Counted from the first letter of the stretch, positions 53,228 through 62,265 are shown. The stretch: 64,000 bases of DNA from Halobellus limi (GCF_004799685.1 NZ_CP031311.1:992001-1056000), one strand, 5' to 3'. A program made the numbers and translations. Notes: generated from the sequence alone by a model not told the origin.

Positions 53228-54277
53228 ATGTCCGACATCACCATCACCCTGTTCTCCGACCCGCTCTCGGTCGCCGCGTATCGCAACCGTCCGGTCCGTT
53301 CGCGACTCCGGTACGGTTTCTCGGACGTCGACCGCAGGTATCGCTGTCTCGTTTCGATCCCGGAACCGATCGACGGGGCGGACGCCGAGTCGGCCGAAAG
53401 GCTGGCGCGGTTCGACGACACCGGCGGGATGCCGGTCGAATCGGACGTGACGGCCGACGGCGTCCCCTCGTCGTGGATGGCCTGCGAGGCGATCGCCGCG
53501 GGGCGAGAAACCGGCGGCCGGGGGGCCGCGTTCGACCTCGCCCGGGCGCTCGCCGACCGGACGTTCGCGGCCGGCGATCCGCCGTCGACGCCGGAGGGCG
53601 TCCGTCGGATCGCCGAATCCGTCCCCGGTATCGACGCCGAGGCCGTCGCCGCCGCCGTCGGGACCCGGCGGGCCACGGCGGCGGTCGGACGGGACCTCGA
53701 GCGTGCCCGCGAAACCGTCTCGCGGCTCGCCGAGGTCGACGTCCGCGGGTCGCCCCGCACGGTGCCGCTGCGCCCCCGAAGCCACCTCGACGGCCCCCTG
53801 TCGGACGGCGACGGCGCAGGCAGCCCCGACGGAAGGGACAGCGACGACGGCACAGACGACGCCGACCCGACCGCCCGGACCGAGGACGCCGTCTTCGCGG
53901 CTCCGGTGTATCGGATCGACGGACCGGCCGGAACGACCGTCGTCGACGGGGCGGCGGGCTTCGACGTCCTGCGCGACGCGGTTCGGACGCACGACCCCGA
54001 CCTCGGCGACGCGGGGGCGAGCACGGAGACGCAGAGCCGGAACGTGATGCAGCAGTACGGCGCCGACGCGCTCAGCGCCGAGAGTCTCGGCCCCGAGGAC
54101 CACCGCGAGCGCGCGCTCGAAGTCCTCGGGGCTCTCCCGTCCGCGTTCGCGCCGGAGATCGCGGCCTGTCTGGACGTCACCGAGGAGACCTGCCGGATCG
54201 CCCTCCACCGACTCAAACGCGAGGGCTCGGTGCGTCGAGAGACAACCGGCGCGTGGACCCGGGTTCCCGAAGAGTAA
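53228..54277 (+). CDS. DsbA-fold protein without CxxC, with C-terminal winged helix
   Basis: 349 aa. Residues 1-130 look like a DsbA/FrnE-type thioredoxin fold: ITITLFSDPLSVAAYRNRPV at the position where CPxC is normal, then SSWMACEAIAAG and PSTPEGVRRIAESVPGIDAE. There is no CxxC, so no redox activity of the usual kind. An acidic linker follows (about 185-225). The last 60 residues form a winged-helix-like domain (EIAACLDVTEETCRIALHRL, then KREGSVRRETTGAWTR). It may be a binding or assembly factor. It lies between cytochrome b and the 140-aa gene. Confidence 0.65.
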   Translation: MSDITITLFSDPLSVAAYRNRPVRSRLRYGFSDVDRRYRCLVSIPEPIDGADAESAERLARFDDTGGMPVESDVTADGVPSSWMACEAIAAGRETGGRGAAFDLARALADRTFAAGDPPSTPEGVRRIAESVPGIDAEAVAAAVGTRRATAAVGRDLERARETVSRLAEVDVRGSPRTVPLRPRSHLDGPLSDGDGAGSPDGRDSDDGTDDADPTARTEDAVFAAPVYRIDGPAGTTVVDGAAGFDVLRDAVRTHDPDLGDAGASTETQSRNVMQQYGADALSAESLGPEDHRERALEVLGALPSAFAPEIAACLDVTEETCRIALHRLKREGSVRRETTGAWTRVPEE

Positions 54278-54303
54278 TACCCCGAGCTACGAAATCCAAG
54301 CCT

Positions 54304-54726
54304 ATGACTGACACACCGGCATCGGACCTGCGCGACGCGATCGAACGGATCGAGATCGCCTACGAGTACCTCATCTCCTTCGCCGGCGAGGGGATCGACC
54401 GCGAGACGGTCAAGGCCGGAACCAGCCAGACCAAAGACTACGTCGCCGACTTCGCCTCGGGGCTCGAAGACGGATACGAGGCCGCGCTGGCGGTCGCAGA
54501 CCACCACGAGGAGTTCGATACCGAAAACTACCGGACGTTCCTCGCGGATATGGAACCGGAGGTCGAGGAGGCCCGGACGGTCCTCCAGTTGCTCGGAGAA
54601 CAGGAGTCGGTCACCTCGCCGATGGCGGACAACCTCAACGGGATGGCGGTCTTCCAGTCGGTGATGATGAAGTTCTTCTTCCTCGACGAACTGACCGACC
54701 ACCTCGAACGCGACGCCGCGGAGTGA
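54304..54726 (+). CDS. Helical protein of unknown function, molybdenum-enzyme locus
   Basis: 140 aa, acidic, all-helical by appearance, no membrane segment and no cysteine: RDAIERIEIAYEYLISFAGE, TKDYVADFASGLEDGYEAAL, FLADMEPEVEEARTVLQLL and MMKFFFLDELTDHLERDAAE. The four-helix look and position suggest an accessory or assembly protein. It begins 26 bp after the DsbA-like gene and ends 1 bp before mocA, so it is almost certainly cotranscribed with both. I do not recognise a family. Confidence 0.65.
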   Translation: MTDTPASDLRDAIERIEIAYEYLISFAGEGIDRETVKAGTSQTKDYVADFASGLEDGYEAALAVADHHEEFDTENYRTFLADMEPEVEEARTVLQLLGEQESVTSPMADNLNGMAVFQSVMMKFFFLDELTDHLERDAAE

Positions 54727-54727
54727 G

Positions 54728-55330
54728 ATGGCCGCGGACCTCGTGGCCGCCGTCACGGCCGCCGGCGAGTCGACGCGGATGGGCGGCTTCCCGAAACCGC
54801 TTCTGACGTTCGACGGCCGGCGGTTCGTCGAACGCCTCGTCGACACGTACGCCCGCGTCGGGGTCGAGCCGGTCGTCGTCCTCGGACACGAGGCCTCGGA
54901 GGTCCGCGCCCGGGCGGACCTCTCGGACGCCACCGTCCGAGAGAATCCGGCGTACGAGCGGGGGATGCTCTCGTCGGTGCGCGTGGCCGTCGAGTACGCG
55001 CGGCAGCGGGACGCGAACGGCGTCCTGCTGAACCCGGTCGACTGCCCGCTGACGCCCCCGGCCGTCGTCGAAACCGTCGCGGCGGCCGCCGAGGCGGGAG
55101 GCGACGTCCTCGTGCCGACCGCAGACGGCGGACGAGGCCATCCCCCGCTCTTCGCCGCGAGCGCGTTCGACGCCCTGCTGGACGCACCGGACGACCGCGG
55201 CGCGCGTGCGGTCGTCCGAGCCGACGACACCGACACGCGCGAGGTCCCGGTGAACGACGAGCGGATCTTCGCCGACGTCGATACGCCGGGCGAGTACTGG
55301 GACTTGGTGAAGCGCTACGAACCGGTCTGA
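54728..55330 (+). CDS. MocA-type molybdopterin cytidylyltransferase
   Basis: 200 aa. The nucleotidyltransferase loop is AVTAAGESTRMGGFPKPLL (residues 8-26). VVLGHEASEVRA, ENPAYERGMLSSVRVAVEYA, NPVDCPLTPPAVV and DGGRGHPPLF follow in the order of MocA/CoxI-type enzymes. MocA makes the cytosine dinucleotide form of Moco required by xanthine-dehydrogenase-family enzymes such as PaoABC. Such an enzyme is encoded 3.5-7.6 kb away. The choice of MocA over other sugar-nucleotide-type transferases rests on motif order and context. Confidence 0.8.
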   Translation: MAADLVAAVTAAGESTRMGGFPKPLLTFDGRRFVERLVDTYARVGVEPVVVLGHEASEVRARADLSDATVRENPAYERGMLSSVRVAVEYARQRDANGVLLNPVDCPLTPPAVVETVAAAAEAGGDVLVPTADGGRGHPPLFAASAFDALLDAPDDRGARAVVRADDTDTREVPVNDERIFADVDTPGEYWDLVKRYEPV

Positions 55331-55366
55331 GCCGGCTCGACTCGTCAGCGTCGCGGTGGCGTATGC

Positions 55367-55416
55367 GGGTCGCGGTGAGGTCTGTGGGTCGCGGTGAGGT
55401 CTGTGGATCGCGGCTG
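55367..55416. repeat. 19-bp tandem repeat after mocA
   Basis: Units gggtcgcggtgaggtctgt at 55367-55385 and 55386-55404, then a degraded third unit to about 55416. It lies in the 267-bp gap before the DUF5518-like gene. The rest of that gap is G/C-rich with imperfect repeats of gacgggccgA; no gene is seen. Confidence 0.75.
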
Positions 55417-55597
55417 CCGTGTCGACTCCTGAAATAACAGACGGGCCGAACGGGGCGAACCCGACGCCGACGGGCCGATCGGAGTGAATCCGAGTCCGAC
55501 GAGCCGACCGGGAGGTGAGGCGCCGACGGACGTGCCCCGTCGCCGCCCGGTGGTCCGCGGCGGTATTTTTATTCGCGTACCCCGAGAACTGTGCACT

Positions 55598-56017
55598 ATG
55601 GCAACGAGCGTCACACACTCGGAATCGGGGAGACTGAAGGCATCGCCCGACGTCGTCGGCGCCGCCGTGATCACGGTCCTGGGACTCCTCCACCTGTTCG
55701 GCCTACAGGTGGGTGGCGCCGTGGGGTTCGTCGTCCTGCTTGTGGGGTGGCCGCTCGTCGGCGGCACCGTGGCCGCTCGGCTCTCGCCGGTCGGCGAGGA
55801 ACGGGTCGCCGGCGTCGTCGCCGGTGCGCTCGCGGCGATCACGACGACGCTCCTCGTGTTCGTGGTCGGCCTGTTCGGCGCCTGGTCCGGTTTCATCACC
55901 GGGACGTTCGGCGTGACGCTGTGGCCGGTGACGTTCGCGATGCTGGCGCTGCTGACGATCGCGTGGTCGGTCTTCGGGCTGGCCGGGGCGGAGCTTTCGG
56001 TCCGGGTGAGGGGCTGA
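55598..56017 (+). CDS. Small four-helix membrane protein, DUF5518-like
   Basis: 139 aa. After a polar N-terminus, four hydrophobic segments: about 19-37, 42-60, 71-98 and 107-131, with the loop GTVAARLSPVGEERVAGVVA. The layout resembles haloarchaeal DUF5518 membrane proteins. Function unknown. The ATG has a tatttttatt box about 30 bp upstream, so it has its own promoter and is probably not part of the mocA unit. Convergent with a hypothetical gene (18 bp between stops). Confidence 0.65.
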   Translation: MATSVTHSESGRLKASPDVVGAAVITVLGLLHLFGLQVGGAVGFVVLLVGWPLVGGTVAARLSPVGEERVAGVVAGALAAITTTLLVFVVGLFGAWSGFITGTFGVTLWPVTFAMLALLTIAWSVFGLAGAELSVRVRG

Positions 56018-56035
56018 CACACCCGTCTCCGAGAG

Positions 56036-56371
56036 CTATTCGTCGGCGTCGACCCGACGGCCACCCGCGTCGAGCGCGCGGTCGACGGCCCCGTCGTCCG
56101 GACAGAGAACCGTCGTCCGGAGCGGTGCGTCCTCGACGAACAGCGCCGCCGCCTCCACGTCGGCGGGCGGATCGCCCTCGAAGACGACGCGGTAGGCGTC
56201 GAGATCCGAGACGATCCGCCACTCGTCGTCGAGGGCATCGAGGTCGGCCTCGGTCGGGACCTCGTAGCGGTCCTCGGCGTCGTTGTGGTAGCGAGCGAGC
56301 GACGGCGGAACCGACTCCTCGTCCGCGCGAAAGAGGTACACCCCGCGCATCTCGAAGACGTTGAGCGGCAT
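56036..56371 (-). CDS. Hypothetical acidic protein
   Basis: 111 aa, soluble, very acidic. Visible: MPLNVFEMRGVYLFRADEES, then LARYHNDAEDRYEVPTEADL, DLDAYRVVFEGDPPADVEAA, and ALFVEDAPLRTTVLCPDDGA. No motif recognised. It follows the second DsbA-like gene by 47 bp on the same strand, so the two are likely a unit, and it may share that protein's role. Confidence 0.55.
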   Translation of the reverse strand: MPLNVFEMRGVYLFRADEESVPPSLARYHNDAEDRYEVPTEADLDALDDEWRIVSDLDAYRVVFEGDPPADVEAAALFVEDAPLRTTVLCPDDGAVDRALDAGGRRVDADE

Positions 56372-56418
56372 CTATCCACGCCCCCTCCCGTCGGACACCC
56401 GTTCGGGAAACGACCACA

Positions 56419-57294
56419 TCACTGTTTCGCGTCCTCACGGACACGTCCGCGTTCGACATCGTCGTGGAGACGTTCGGGATCCGCGTCCCCCCGGAGACGG
56501 ACGAACGTCTCTGCGGCGAACTCCGCCGTCACCGTCTCCGAAAGCGCCGCGGCAGCGTCGACGGCGTCCCCGTAGGACCGCCCCGTCAGCGCCGATAGCT
56601 CCGCCCCGCAGAGCCACCCCTCGGGAGAGAACCGGCGGACGACGGTCTCGACGGAGGGCGACGCGTCGACCGTCGGAGCGCCGCCGACCTCGGTCACGAG
56701 CGTTCGCAGGTCCTCGATCCCGGACCGGCCGGAACGGCCCGCCCGCTCGGAGTCGCTACTGACCACGACCGCCGGGAGGACCGGCCGGTCGCCGACCGTT
56801 TCGACGCCGTCGACGCCGGAGAGATCCGGCGGAGAGAGCCGAGAGGAGTCGGGGTCGAACCGACCGGCCGCGTCGGGACCGAGCGCGTCCGCGAGCAACC
56901 CCCGGACGGCCTCGTCGGTGTCGAGGTTGGTCTGTCGGAGGAACGTCGCTTCCCGCGCGGCGCGGAACAGGCGGGACCGCGCGTCGGTCCCGGGATCGGT
57001 GGCCTGCTCGATCCCGACGCAGGCCGGCCGGGAACCGTCGGGAGCGTCCTCGAACCAGAGGTACTCGTCGATGGGCATCCCGGTCTCCTCGGCGATCCGG
57101 AGACAGGTCGCCGGTGCGGTCCGCCGCCCGCCCGGGAACTCCGGCCCGTCGTACCGGTCCCAGTCGGGGACCATCACGACCGGCTGCCGCCGCCAGTCGG
57201 CGTCGGGACACTCGATGCGGAGTCGGCGCAGCGCCGGTTGCATCCCCCACCCGGTCGGGTTCAGGGGATCGTCGTAGACTGCGATCTCGACCAT
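56419..57294 (-). CDS. Second DsbA-fold protein without CxxC
   Basis: 291 aa. The start MVEIAVYDDPLNPTGWGMQP has a DsbA-like first strand and helix, but the CPxC site reads NPTG. RRLRIECPDADWRRQPVVMV and EETGMPIDEYLWFED follow, then GSRPACVGIEQA at the cis-Pro position (SRPA), and REATFLRQTNLDTDEAVRGL. The C-terminal part (about 215-285) is winged-helix-like. The order is the same as in the 349-aa protein at 53228, so the two are probably paralogues in fold. Function unknown; an assembly role for the molybdenum enzyme is a guess. Confidence 0.65.
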   Translation of the reverse strand: MVEIAVYDDPLNPTGWGMQPALRRLRIECPDADWRRQPVVMVPDWDRYDGPEFPGGRRTAPATCLRIAEETGMPIDEYLWFEDAPDGSRPACVGIEQATDPGTDARSRLFRAAREATFLRQTNLDTDEAVRGLLADALGPDAAGRFDPDSSRLSPPDLSGVDGVETVGDRPVLPAVVVSSDSERAGRSGRSGIEDLRTLVTEVGGAPTVDASPSVETVVRRFSPEGWLCGAELSALTGRSYGDAVDAAAALSETVTAEFAAETFVRLRGDADPERLHDDVERGRVREDAKQ

Positions 57295-57407
57295 TGTTCT
57301 CTCCAGGGGAAGCACGACCAAAGAACCCGGTGTCTCCGTCCCACGTGGGGTCGCCGTTCTGCCGGCGCACCCAGCGTTTATGTCCGCTGCGCCCCCTCTA
57401 ACGAGAG

Positions 57408-58103
57408 ATGGTCGACGCCAAGGCGGTCCTCGTCGGTGCGGTGCTGGCGGCAGCGCTCACGTACGGCGGACTCGTGGGTGTGGAGATCCTCGTCACGGGC
57501 GAGGTGGACGCGCCGTCGGCGCCGCTGGCCGGCGAGACGACGGTGGAGGGGACGACCTACCACCTCGACCGACTGGGTCGACCGACCGTCGTCGGCGAGG
57601 TCCGGAACGGCCGGTCGCATCCGATTGGGAACGCGACGGTGACGGTGACGTACTACCGCGACGGCGAGGCGATCGGCGAGACGACCGGGGGCGTGCTGGG
57701 GGAACCGATCGCCCCGGGCGAGTCGGCCCCCTTCGACGTCCACTACGACGCCGACGGCGACGTCGACGACTACGACGTCGCCGTCGCCGCCGACCGCGTG
57801 TCCGCAGAGAGCGCGAGTCTGACCGCCGAGGCGTCCGTCGACGACCGATCACAGAACCGCGTCGTCGTCTCCGGAACGGTCTCCAACGACGGGAGCGAGC
57901 CCGTGGCGTCGGAGGTCGTCGTCGCCTTCTACGACGACGGGGACGACGTGATCGGCGTCCGGACAACCAGACCCAACCGGGAGATCCAGCCGGGCGGGTC
58001 GGCCCCGTTCACGGTGACGTTCCGGACCGTCGGCGACGTCCCCAGCCTCGCCCAGGAGTTCGACGACTTCGCCGTCCGCGCCGTCGCCGTCGACGACGCG
58101 TGA
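57408..58103 (+). CDS. Exported two-domain FxLYD-like protein
   Basis: 231 aa. Residues 5-29 are a hydrophobic signal or anchor. Two similar beta domains follow: about 45-125 (GRPTVVGEVRNGRSHPIGNA, VTVTYYRDGEAIGE, APGESAPFDVHY) and about 140-225 (NRVVVSGTVSNDGSEPVASE, VVVAFYDDGDDVIG, QPGGSAPFTVTF). This is the FxLYD pattern: a conserved v-x-G-x-v-x-N, Y/F-x-D-G and PG-x-s-x-pF. Role on the cell surface unknown. It is divergent from the second DsbA-like gene. Confidence 0.75.
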   Translation: MVDAKAVLVGAVLAAALTYGGLVGVEILVTGEVDAPSAPLAGETTVEGTTYHLDRLGRPTVVGEVRNGRSHPIGNATVTVTYYRDGEAIGETTGGVLGEPIAPGESAPFDVHYDADGDVDDYDVAVAADRVSAESASLTAEASVDDRSQNRVVVSGTVSNDGSEPVASEVVVAFYDDGDDVIGVRTTRPNREIQPGGSAPFTVTFRTVGDVPSLAQEFDDFAVRAVAVDDA

Positions 58104-58223
58104 GCGGTCCGGTGACTGACCGATGTCGTTGACCGAGAGGACATCGTGACGGACACGGTGGTGTCACAGAACACTTCGTGAGGGATTCATAACCGCGAAC
58201 ACACCGAGAGTGGCGATCAGACG

Positions 58224-58631
58224 CTACGCCCGGTGCGCCTCGTTGAACAGCGCACTGTCGGCGTAGGACGTCCACCGGACGATCTTCCGGTCCTCGAAAT
58301 CGAAGACGTGCGCACCACGGAACGCGGCCGACTTCCCGGTCTCGACGTTCGTCCCGCTCCAATCGATCAGTGCGACGACCGAATCACCGCCGTCGACGTA
58401 TCGCTCCGGGACGACCGAGACGTCCTCCCAGTCGTTCGCCAACCCGGCAAAGACGTTCTCTCGAATCTCGTCCGCGCCGCGGAAGGTTCCGCTCCCGATC
58501 AGTCCCTCGGTTTCGATCAGCTCGATGTCCGGATCCCAGGTGTCGACGACGGCGTCGAGGTCGCCGTCGGCGAACGACCGATACAGTCCCCGAACGGTCT
58601 CGACGTTACTCTTCGCTGTCGGTTCTGTCAT
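58224..58631 (-). CDS. SnoaL/NTF2-like protein
   Basis: 135 aa. NTF2-like cone fold: NVETVRGLYRSFADGDLDAV, DTWDPDIELIETEGLIGSGT, FRGADEIRENVFAGLANDWE and HVFDFEDRKIVRWTSYADSA. Members include polyketide cyclases, isomerases and many proteins without known activity. No catalytic residue can be assigned. ATG 58631 is preferred over an upstream start at 58643. It lies downstream of the oxidoreductase FAD gene by 206 bp and is probably separate, since an own T-rich box is near 58730. Confidence 0.75.
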   Translation of the reverse strand: MTEPTAKSNVETVRGLYRSFADGDLDAVVDTWDPDIELIETEGLIGSGTFRGADEIRENVFAGLANDWEDVSVVPERYVDGGDSVVALIDWSGTNVETGKSAAFRGAHVFDFEDRKIVRWTSYADSALFNEAHRA

Positions 58632-58837
58632 TTTAAGCTCCACGTAGATAGACGGCCTCCGAGGAGATAGACCTGCGCTGCGGAGGGGCGGGCCTCGAAA
58701 GTGGACCTGGTCGACGGCCTCTCTATTTTTTCATACCGCTGTGGCTCGGTTCGAACGGAGAAAATCCCGAGTCGGGTTGAGAACGCCGCTACGACGTCTC
58801 CTGGACGACAGCGGAGGGTATGCCACCCCCGTTCCGC

Positions 58838-59827
58838 TCAGGCGACGCTGTTGAGCGCCCGCCTGACGAGGTTGTCCGCGAGGTTCAGTTTGTACTCGTT
58901 GTCCGGCTGCGGCGCGGCGTTCGGCAGGACGTTCTCCGCGGCCGCGTCGATGTTGCTCTCGGAGAGCCGGCTCCCCTGTATCGATCGCTCCGCGGTGCGC
59001 AGGCGCTTCGGCGTCGGCGCGAAGCCGTTCGCGACGAGGCGAACGTCCGAGACGGACCCCCCGCTCTTCTTCACGGCCGCGGCGATGTTCCCGATGGCGA
59101 AGTCCCAGGAGTCGCGACCGCGGACCTTCTCGAAGTAGAAGTCCGCGCCGCGCCACTCGCTGGGGACCTCGATGTGGGTGAGGATCTCGTCGTGGGCGAG
59201 GTCGTGCATCACGGTGATGTTGTCCTCCGGCCCGACGAAGAACTCCGAGAGCGGCTCCCGGCGCTCGCCGCGCGGACCGCTGACGACGACCTCGGCGCCG
59301 AGGGCGATGAGCGCGACGGCCCCGTCGGAGGGGTGGGCGGTGATGCACCGCGAGTAGTCGGTGACCGCGTGGTCGCTCGACTCCCCGGTGATCGCATAGC
59401 AGGTGTTCCCGCCCGCGCGGTAGCAGTCGAAGCCGCCGCGGTAGTACCAGCAACGGGAGTCCTGCGTGAGGTTGCCGCCGATCGTCCCCTGGTTTCTGAT
59501 CTGCGGGGTCGCGATCTCGCCCATCGCCTCCGCGAGCACGGAGAACCCGTCGGTGACCGCGTCGTGGCTCTCGACGTCCGACAGCGTCGCCAGCGCACCG
59601 ATCCGAAGCCCTCCACCGCTCGTCTCGGTGATCTCCTTCAGCTCCTCGATCGGTTTCAGGTCGACGAGGACCTCCGGCGACCGCTCGCGGTTCTTCAGCC
59701 AGTTGATCTCGTCGGTGTTACCCGCGATCGTTGCCGCGTCGCTTCCGTGTTCGTCCAGGAGCCGCACGGCGTGGTCGACGCTCGTGGCGTCGATGTGCTC
59801 GAGCGGCGGGATCATGTCTTGTTGCAT
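58838..59827 (-). CDS. Molybdenum hydroxylase FAD subunit with 4-Cys insertion (PaoB-like)
   Basis: 329 aa. The FAD domain shows AATIAGNTDEINWLKNR (residues 31-47) and RNQGTIGGNLTQDSRC (111-126). The insertion carries C126, C135, C143 and C161, as in the E. coli PaoB/YagS subunit, where such cysteines bind an extra 4Fe-4S cluster. The CO_deh_flav C-terminal domain completes the chain. The subunit transfers electrons from the iron-sulfur subunit to its acceptor. It has no signal peptide, so export must rely on the small subunit. It starts 2 bp after the large subunit stop. Confidence 0.9.
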   Translation of the reverse strand: MQQDMIPPLEHIDATSVDHAVRLLDEHGSDAATIAGNTDEINWLKNRERSPEVLVDLKPIEELKEITETSGGGLRIGALATLSDVESHDAVTDGFSVLAEAMGEIATPQIRNQGTIGGNLTQDSRCWYYRGGFDCYRAGGNTCYAITGESSDHAVTDYSRCITAHPSDGAVALIALGAEVVVSGPRGERREPLSEFFVGPEDNITVMHDLAHDEILTHIEVPSEWRGADFYFEKVRGRDSWDFAIGNIAAAVKKSGGSVSDVRLVANGFAPTPKRLRTAERSIQGSRLSESNIDAAAENVLPNAAPQPDNEYKLNLADNLVRRALNSVA

Positions 59828-59829
59828 GG

Positions 59830-62259
59830 TTAGATGTCCACCTCCCCGGCGCGGACCTTCTCAAGCACCTTGTCGGGGGTGACGGGGAACTCGTTGAAGG
59901 TCGTTCCCAGGGCGTCTTTGACCGCCGCGGCGACCGCACCGGAGGCCGCGCCGTACGGCGGTTCCCCCACTCCTTTGGCGCCGTAGGGGCCGAACGGATC
60001 GGGCTCCCCGACGGCGCCGACGTGGAGGTCGCCGGAGACGTAGTCGTGTATCGACGGCGGCTTGCTCTTGTAGAGGTCCGTGTTCACCGGGATCCCGGTG
60101 CCGTCGTCGTGTCGGTACTGCTCGTACAGGGTGTACCCGATCCCCTGAGTCGCCCCGCCCTCGACCTGGGCCTCGAAGCTCTCGGGGTGGACGACGGTCC
60201 CCGAGTCGTTGTAGTTGGCCATCTCCTCGACGGTGATCTTGCCCGTCTCCAGGTCGACCGAAACCTCCGAGATGGCGCCCGCGAAGGAGGTGACGAACCC
60301 GTCGAGGTCCTCGCCCGTGGTCTTGCCGAACGCGACCAGCCCCTGCCCGACCGCGTCGCTCGCGGCGGCGATCGTCAGCGGCACCAGGCTCTCCTGGTAC
60401 TGCTCTGGGATCTCCTCTGCGGAGTACTTGCCGCCGGCGTCGACGGCGGCCTGTGCGGCCTCGGCGAACGTGATCGACTCGCCGGACTGCCCGTGGACGA
60501 CCTCGTGGTTCTCCACGGTGTACGCCTCCGCCGTTCCGCCGAGTTCCTCGGCGGCCAGTTCCTTGAGGTACTGTACGGCCGTCTCCGCGGCCTTCACGTT
60601 GGCCAACCCCTCGGTGAACGTCGTGTTCGAGGAGAACTGCCCCAGCGTGAACGAGGACTTGTCGCTGCTACCCCAGGAGACCTCGACGTTCTCCCAGTCG
60701 GCGTTCATCGTGTCCGCGGCCATCCGGGCGACCGCGGCGAAGCTCTCCGTCCCGAGGTTGCCGGCGCCCTGTCGCACCTCGACGGTGCCGTCGGTGTGGA
60801 CGACGATCAGGCCGTCGAAGCCGATGTAGCCCGACTGGTGGGACGACGACGCCATCCCGACGCCGTAGACCTTCGAGCCCTCCCGGGTCCCGGACCGAGC
60901 CCGTTTCTCCTCGTAACCGATCGCGTCGGCCGCCAGTTCGTAGGCCTCGCCGAGGTACGCGCTCGTCATCGGGAGCCGGTCGGCGCCCGCCGGATCGCGG
61001 TTCTCGGGCGCGTTCCGGAGACAGACGTCAAGCGGGTCCAGCCCCGCCTGCTTGGCGGCCTCGTCGATGACCTGCGCGATCGCCAGCGCCGCCTGGTTCT
61101 GTCCGGGGCCCCGCTGCGGCCACCGCTTGGGCGTGTTGGTGAAGACCCCGATCCCGCGGAACCGAAGCGTCTCCGGCTGCCAGCACTGCGTCAGCGAGTT
61201 GAACCCGGAACTGAGCGTCGACAGCGCGTCGGAGGAGTACGCGCCGGCGTCGCCGATCGCGTCGATCTCCAGCGCCGTGATCGTCCCCTCGGAGTCGAGA
61301 CCGACGCGCGTTCGCGCGATGAACGTCGCGCGGCCGTTCCCCCAGTGGAACTCCTCGCGGCGGGTCCCGCGGATCTTCACCGGGCGGTTGACCTCCCGGG
61401 AGAGGAACGCCGGAACGCCCATCTGCGGGTAGGCGGTCCCCTTCGATCCGAACCCGCCGCCACAGAAGTTGCTGATGAAGGTGACCTCCGTGGGCGGCTT
61501 GCCGATTATTCCCGCCACGCCCGTGTGCGTCAGGCTGATACTCTGGCTGGACCCCCAGATGGTGACGTGGCCGTCGGTGCCCCACTCGGCGACGGTCGAA
61601 CGCGGCTCCATCGGGTTCGTGGGTTGCGGTTGGGCCTTGACCGTGTCCTCGTAGACCGTGTCGGCGTTCTCGAACCCGTCGGAGACCTCGCCCCAGTTCC
61701 ACTCCATCGTGAAGTCGCCGGGATTCTCGGGAAAGTCGCCACTGAAGTCGGCGTCGTTCCACTTGATCGTGTCCGCGGCGGCCTCCCCGCCGCCCTGTCC
61801 CTCGGCGCTCTCGCCGCCGGCCTCGCCGGTGGGGACGTTGCCTTCGGGCCTGGCGTTCGGACTGCCCGGTTTGAGCGTCTCGACGGGGTCGACGACGTGG
61901 TCGAGGACCTCCCACTCGACGTCGATCGCCTCGACGGCCGCGGCCGCGGTGTACTCGTCGTCGGCGGCCACCGCCGCGACGGGGTACCCGAACGTCAGCG
62001 GCTCCTCGGCGAGCACCGGCTGGCCGATCGTCGCGTCCGGGACGTCCTCGTGGGTGATGACCGCCTGAACGCCCGACATCGACTCCGCCTCGGAGGTGTC
62101 GATGTTGCGCACCCTCGCGTGGGCGTAGGGACTCTTGACGGTCTTCGCGTGCAGGAGGTTATCGAACTGGTAGTCGTCCGCGTACTTTGCCTCGCCCGTC
62201 ACCTTCGCCCGGCCGTCCGGGACCTCGAAGTCGTTTCCGACGTAGTTGTGGTTGGACAC
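59830..62259 (-). CDS. Molybdenum hydroxylase catalytic (Moco) subunit
   Basis: 809 aa from a GTG, 6 bp after the small subunit stop. Xanthine dehydrogenase family: KVTGEAKYADDY at the start, Moco-binding NFCGGGFGSKGTAYP, PQRGPGQNQAALAIAQ, QGAGNLGTESFAAVARMAAD, and the catalytic glutamate in GAKGVGEPPYGAASGAVAAA near residue 770. The insertion at about 150-205 (EGQGGGEAAADTIKWNDADF) is Gly/Asp-rich. The family oxidises aldehydes, purines or N-heterocycles at a Mo centre; by gene set and subunit type an aldehyde oxidoreductase is the best guess. The substrate pocket was not assigned. Confidence 0.92.
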   Translation of the reverse strand: MSNHNYVGNDFEVPDGRAKVTGEAKYADDYQFDNLLHAKTVKSPYAHARVRNIDTSEAESMSGVQAVITHEDVPDATIGQPVLAEEPLTFGYPVAAVAADDEYTAAAAVEAIDVEWEVLDHVVDPVETLKPGSPNARPEGNVPTGEAGGESAEGQGGGEAAADTIKWNDADFSGDFPENPGDFTMEWNWGEVSDGFENADTVYEDTVKAQPQPTNPMEPRSTVAEWGTDGHVTIWGSSQSISLTHTGVAGIIGKPPTEVTFISNFCGGGFGSKGTAYPQMGVPAFLSREVNRPVKIRGTRREEFHWGNGRATFIARTRVGLDSEGTITALEIDAIGDAGAYSSDALSTLSSGFNSLTQCWQPETLRFRGIGVFTNTPKRWPQRGPGQNQAALAIAQVIDEAAKQAGLDPLDVCLRNAPENRDPAGADRLPMTSAYLGEAYELAADAIGYEEKRARSGTREGSKVYGVGMASSSHQSGYIGFDGLIVVHTDGTVEVRQGAGNLGTESFAAVARMAADTMNADWENVEVSWGSSDKSSFTLGQFSSNTTFTEGLANVKAAETAVQYLKELAAEELGGTAEAYTVENHEVVHGQSGESITFAEAAQAAVDAGGKYSAEEIPEQYQESLVPLTIAAASDAVGQGLVAFGKTTGEDLDGFVTSFAGAISEVSVDLETGKITVEEMANYNDSGTVVHPESFEAQVEGGATQGIGYTLYEQYRHDDGTGIPVNTDLYKSKPPSIHDYVSGDLHVGAVGEPDPFGPYGAKGVGEPPYGAASGAVAAAVKDALGTTFNEFPVTPDKVLEKVRAGEVDI

Positions 62260-62265
62260 GGTTGA

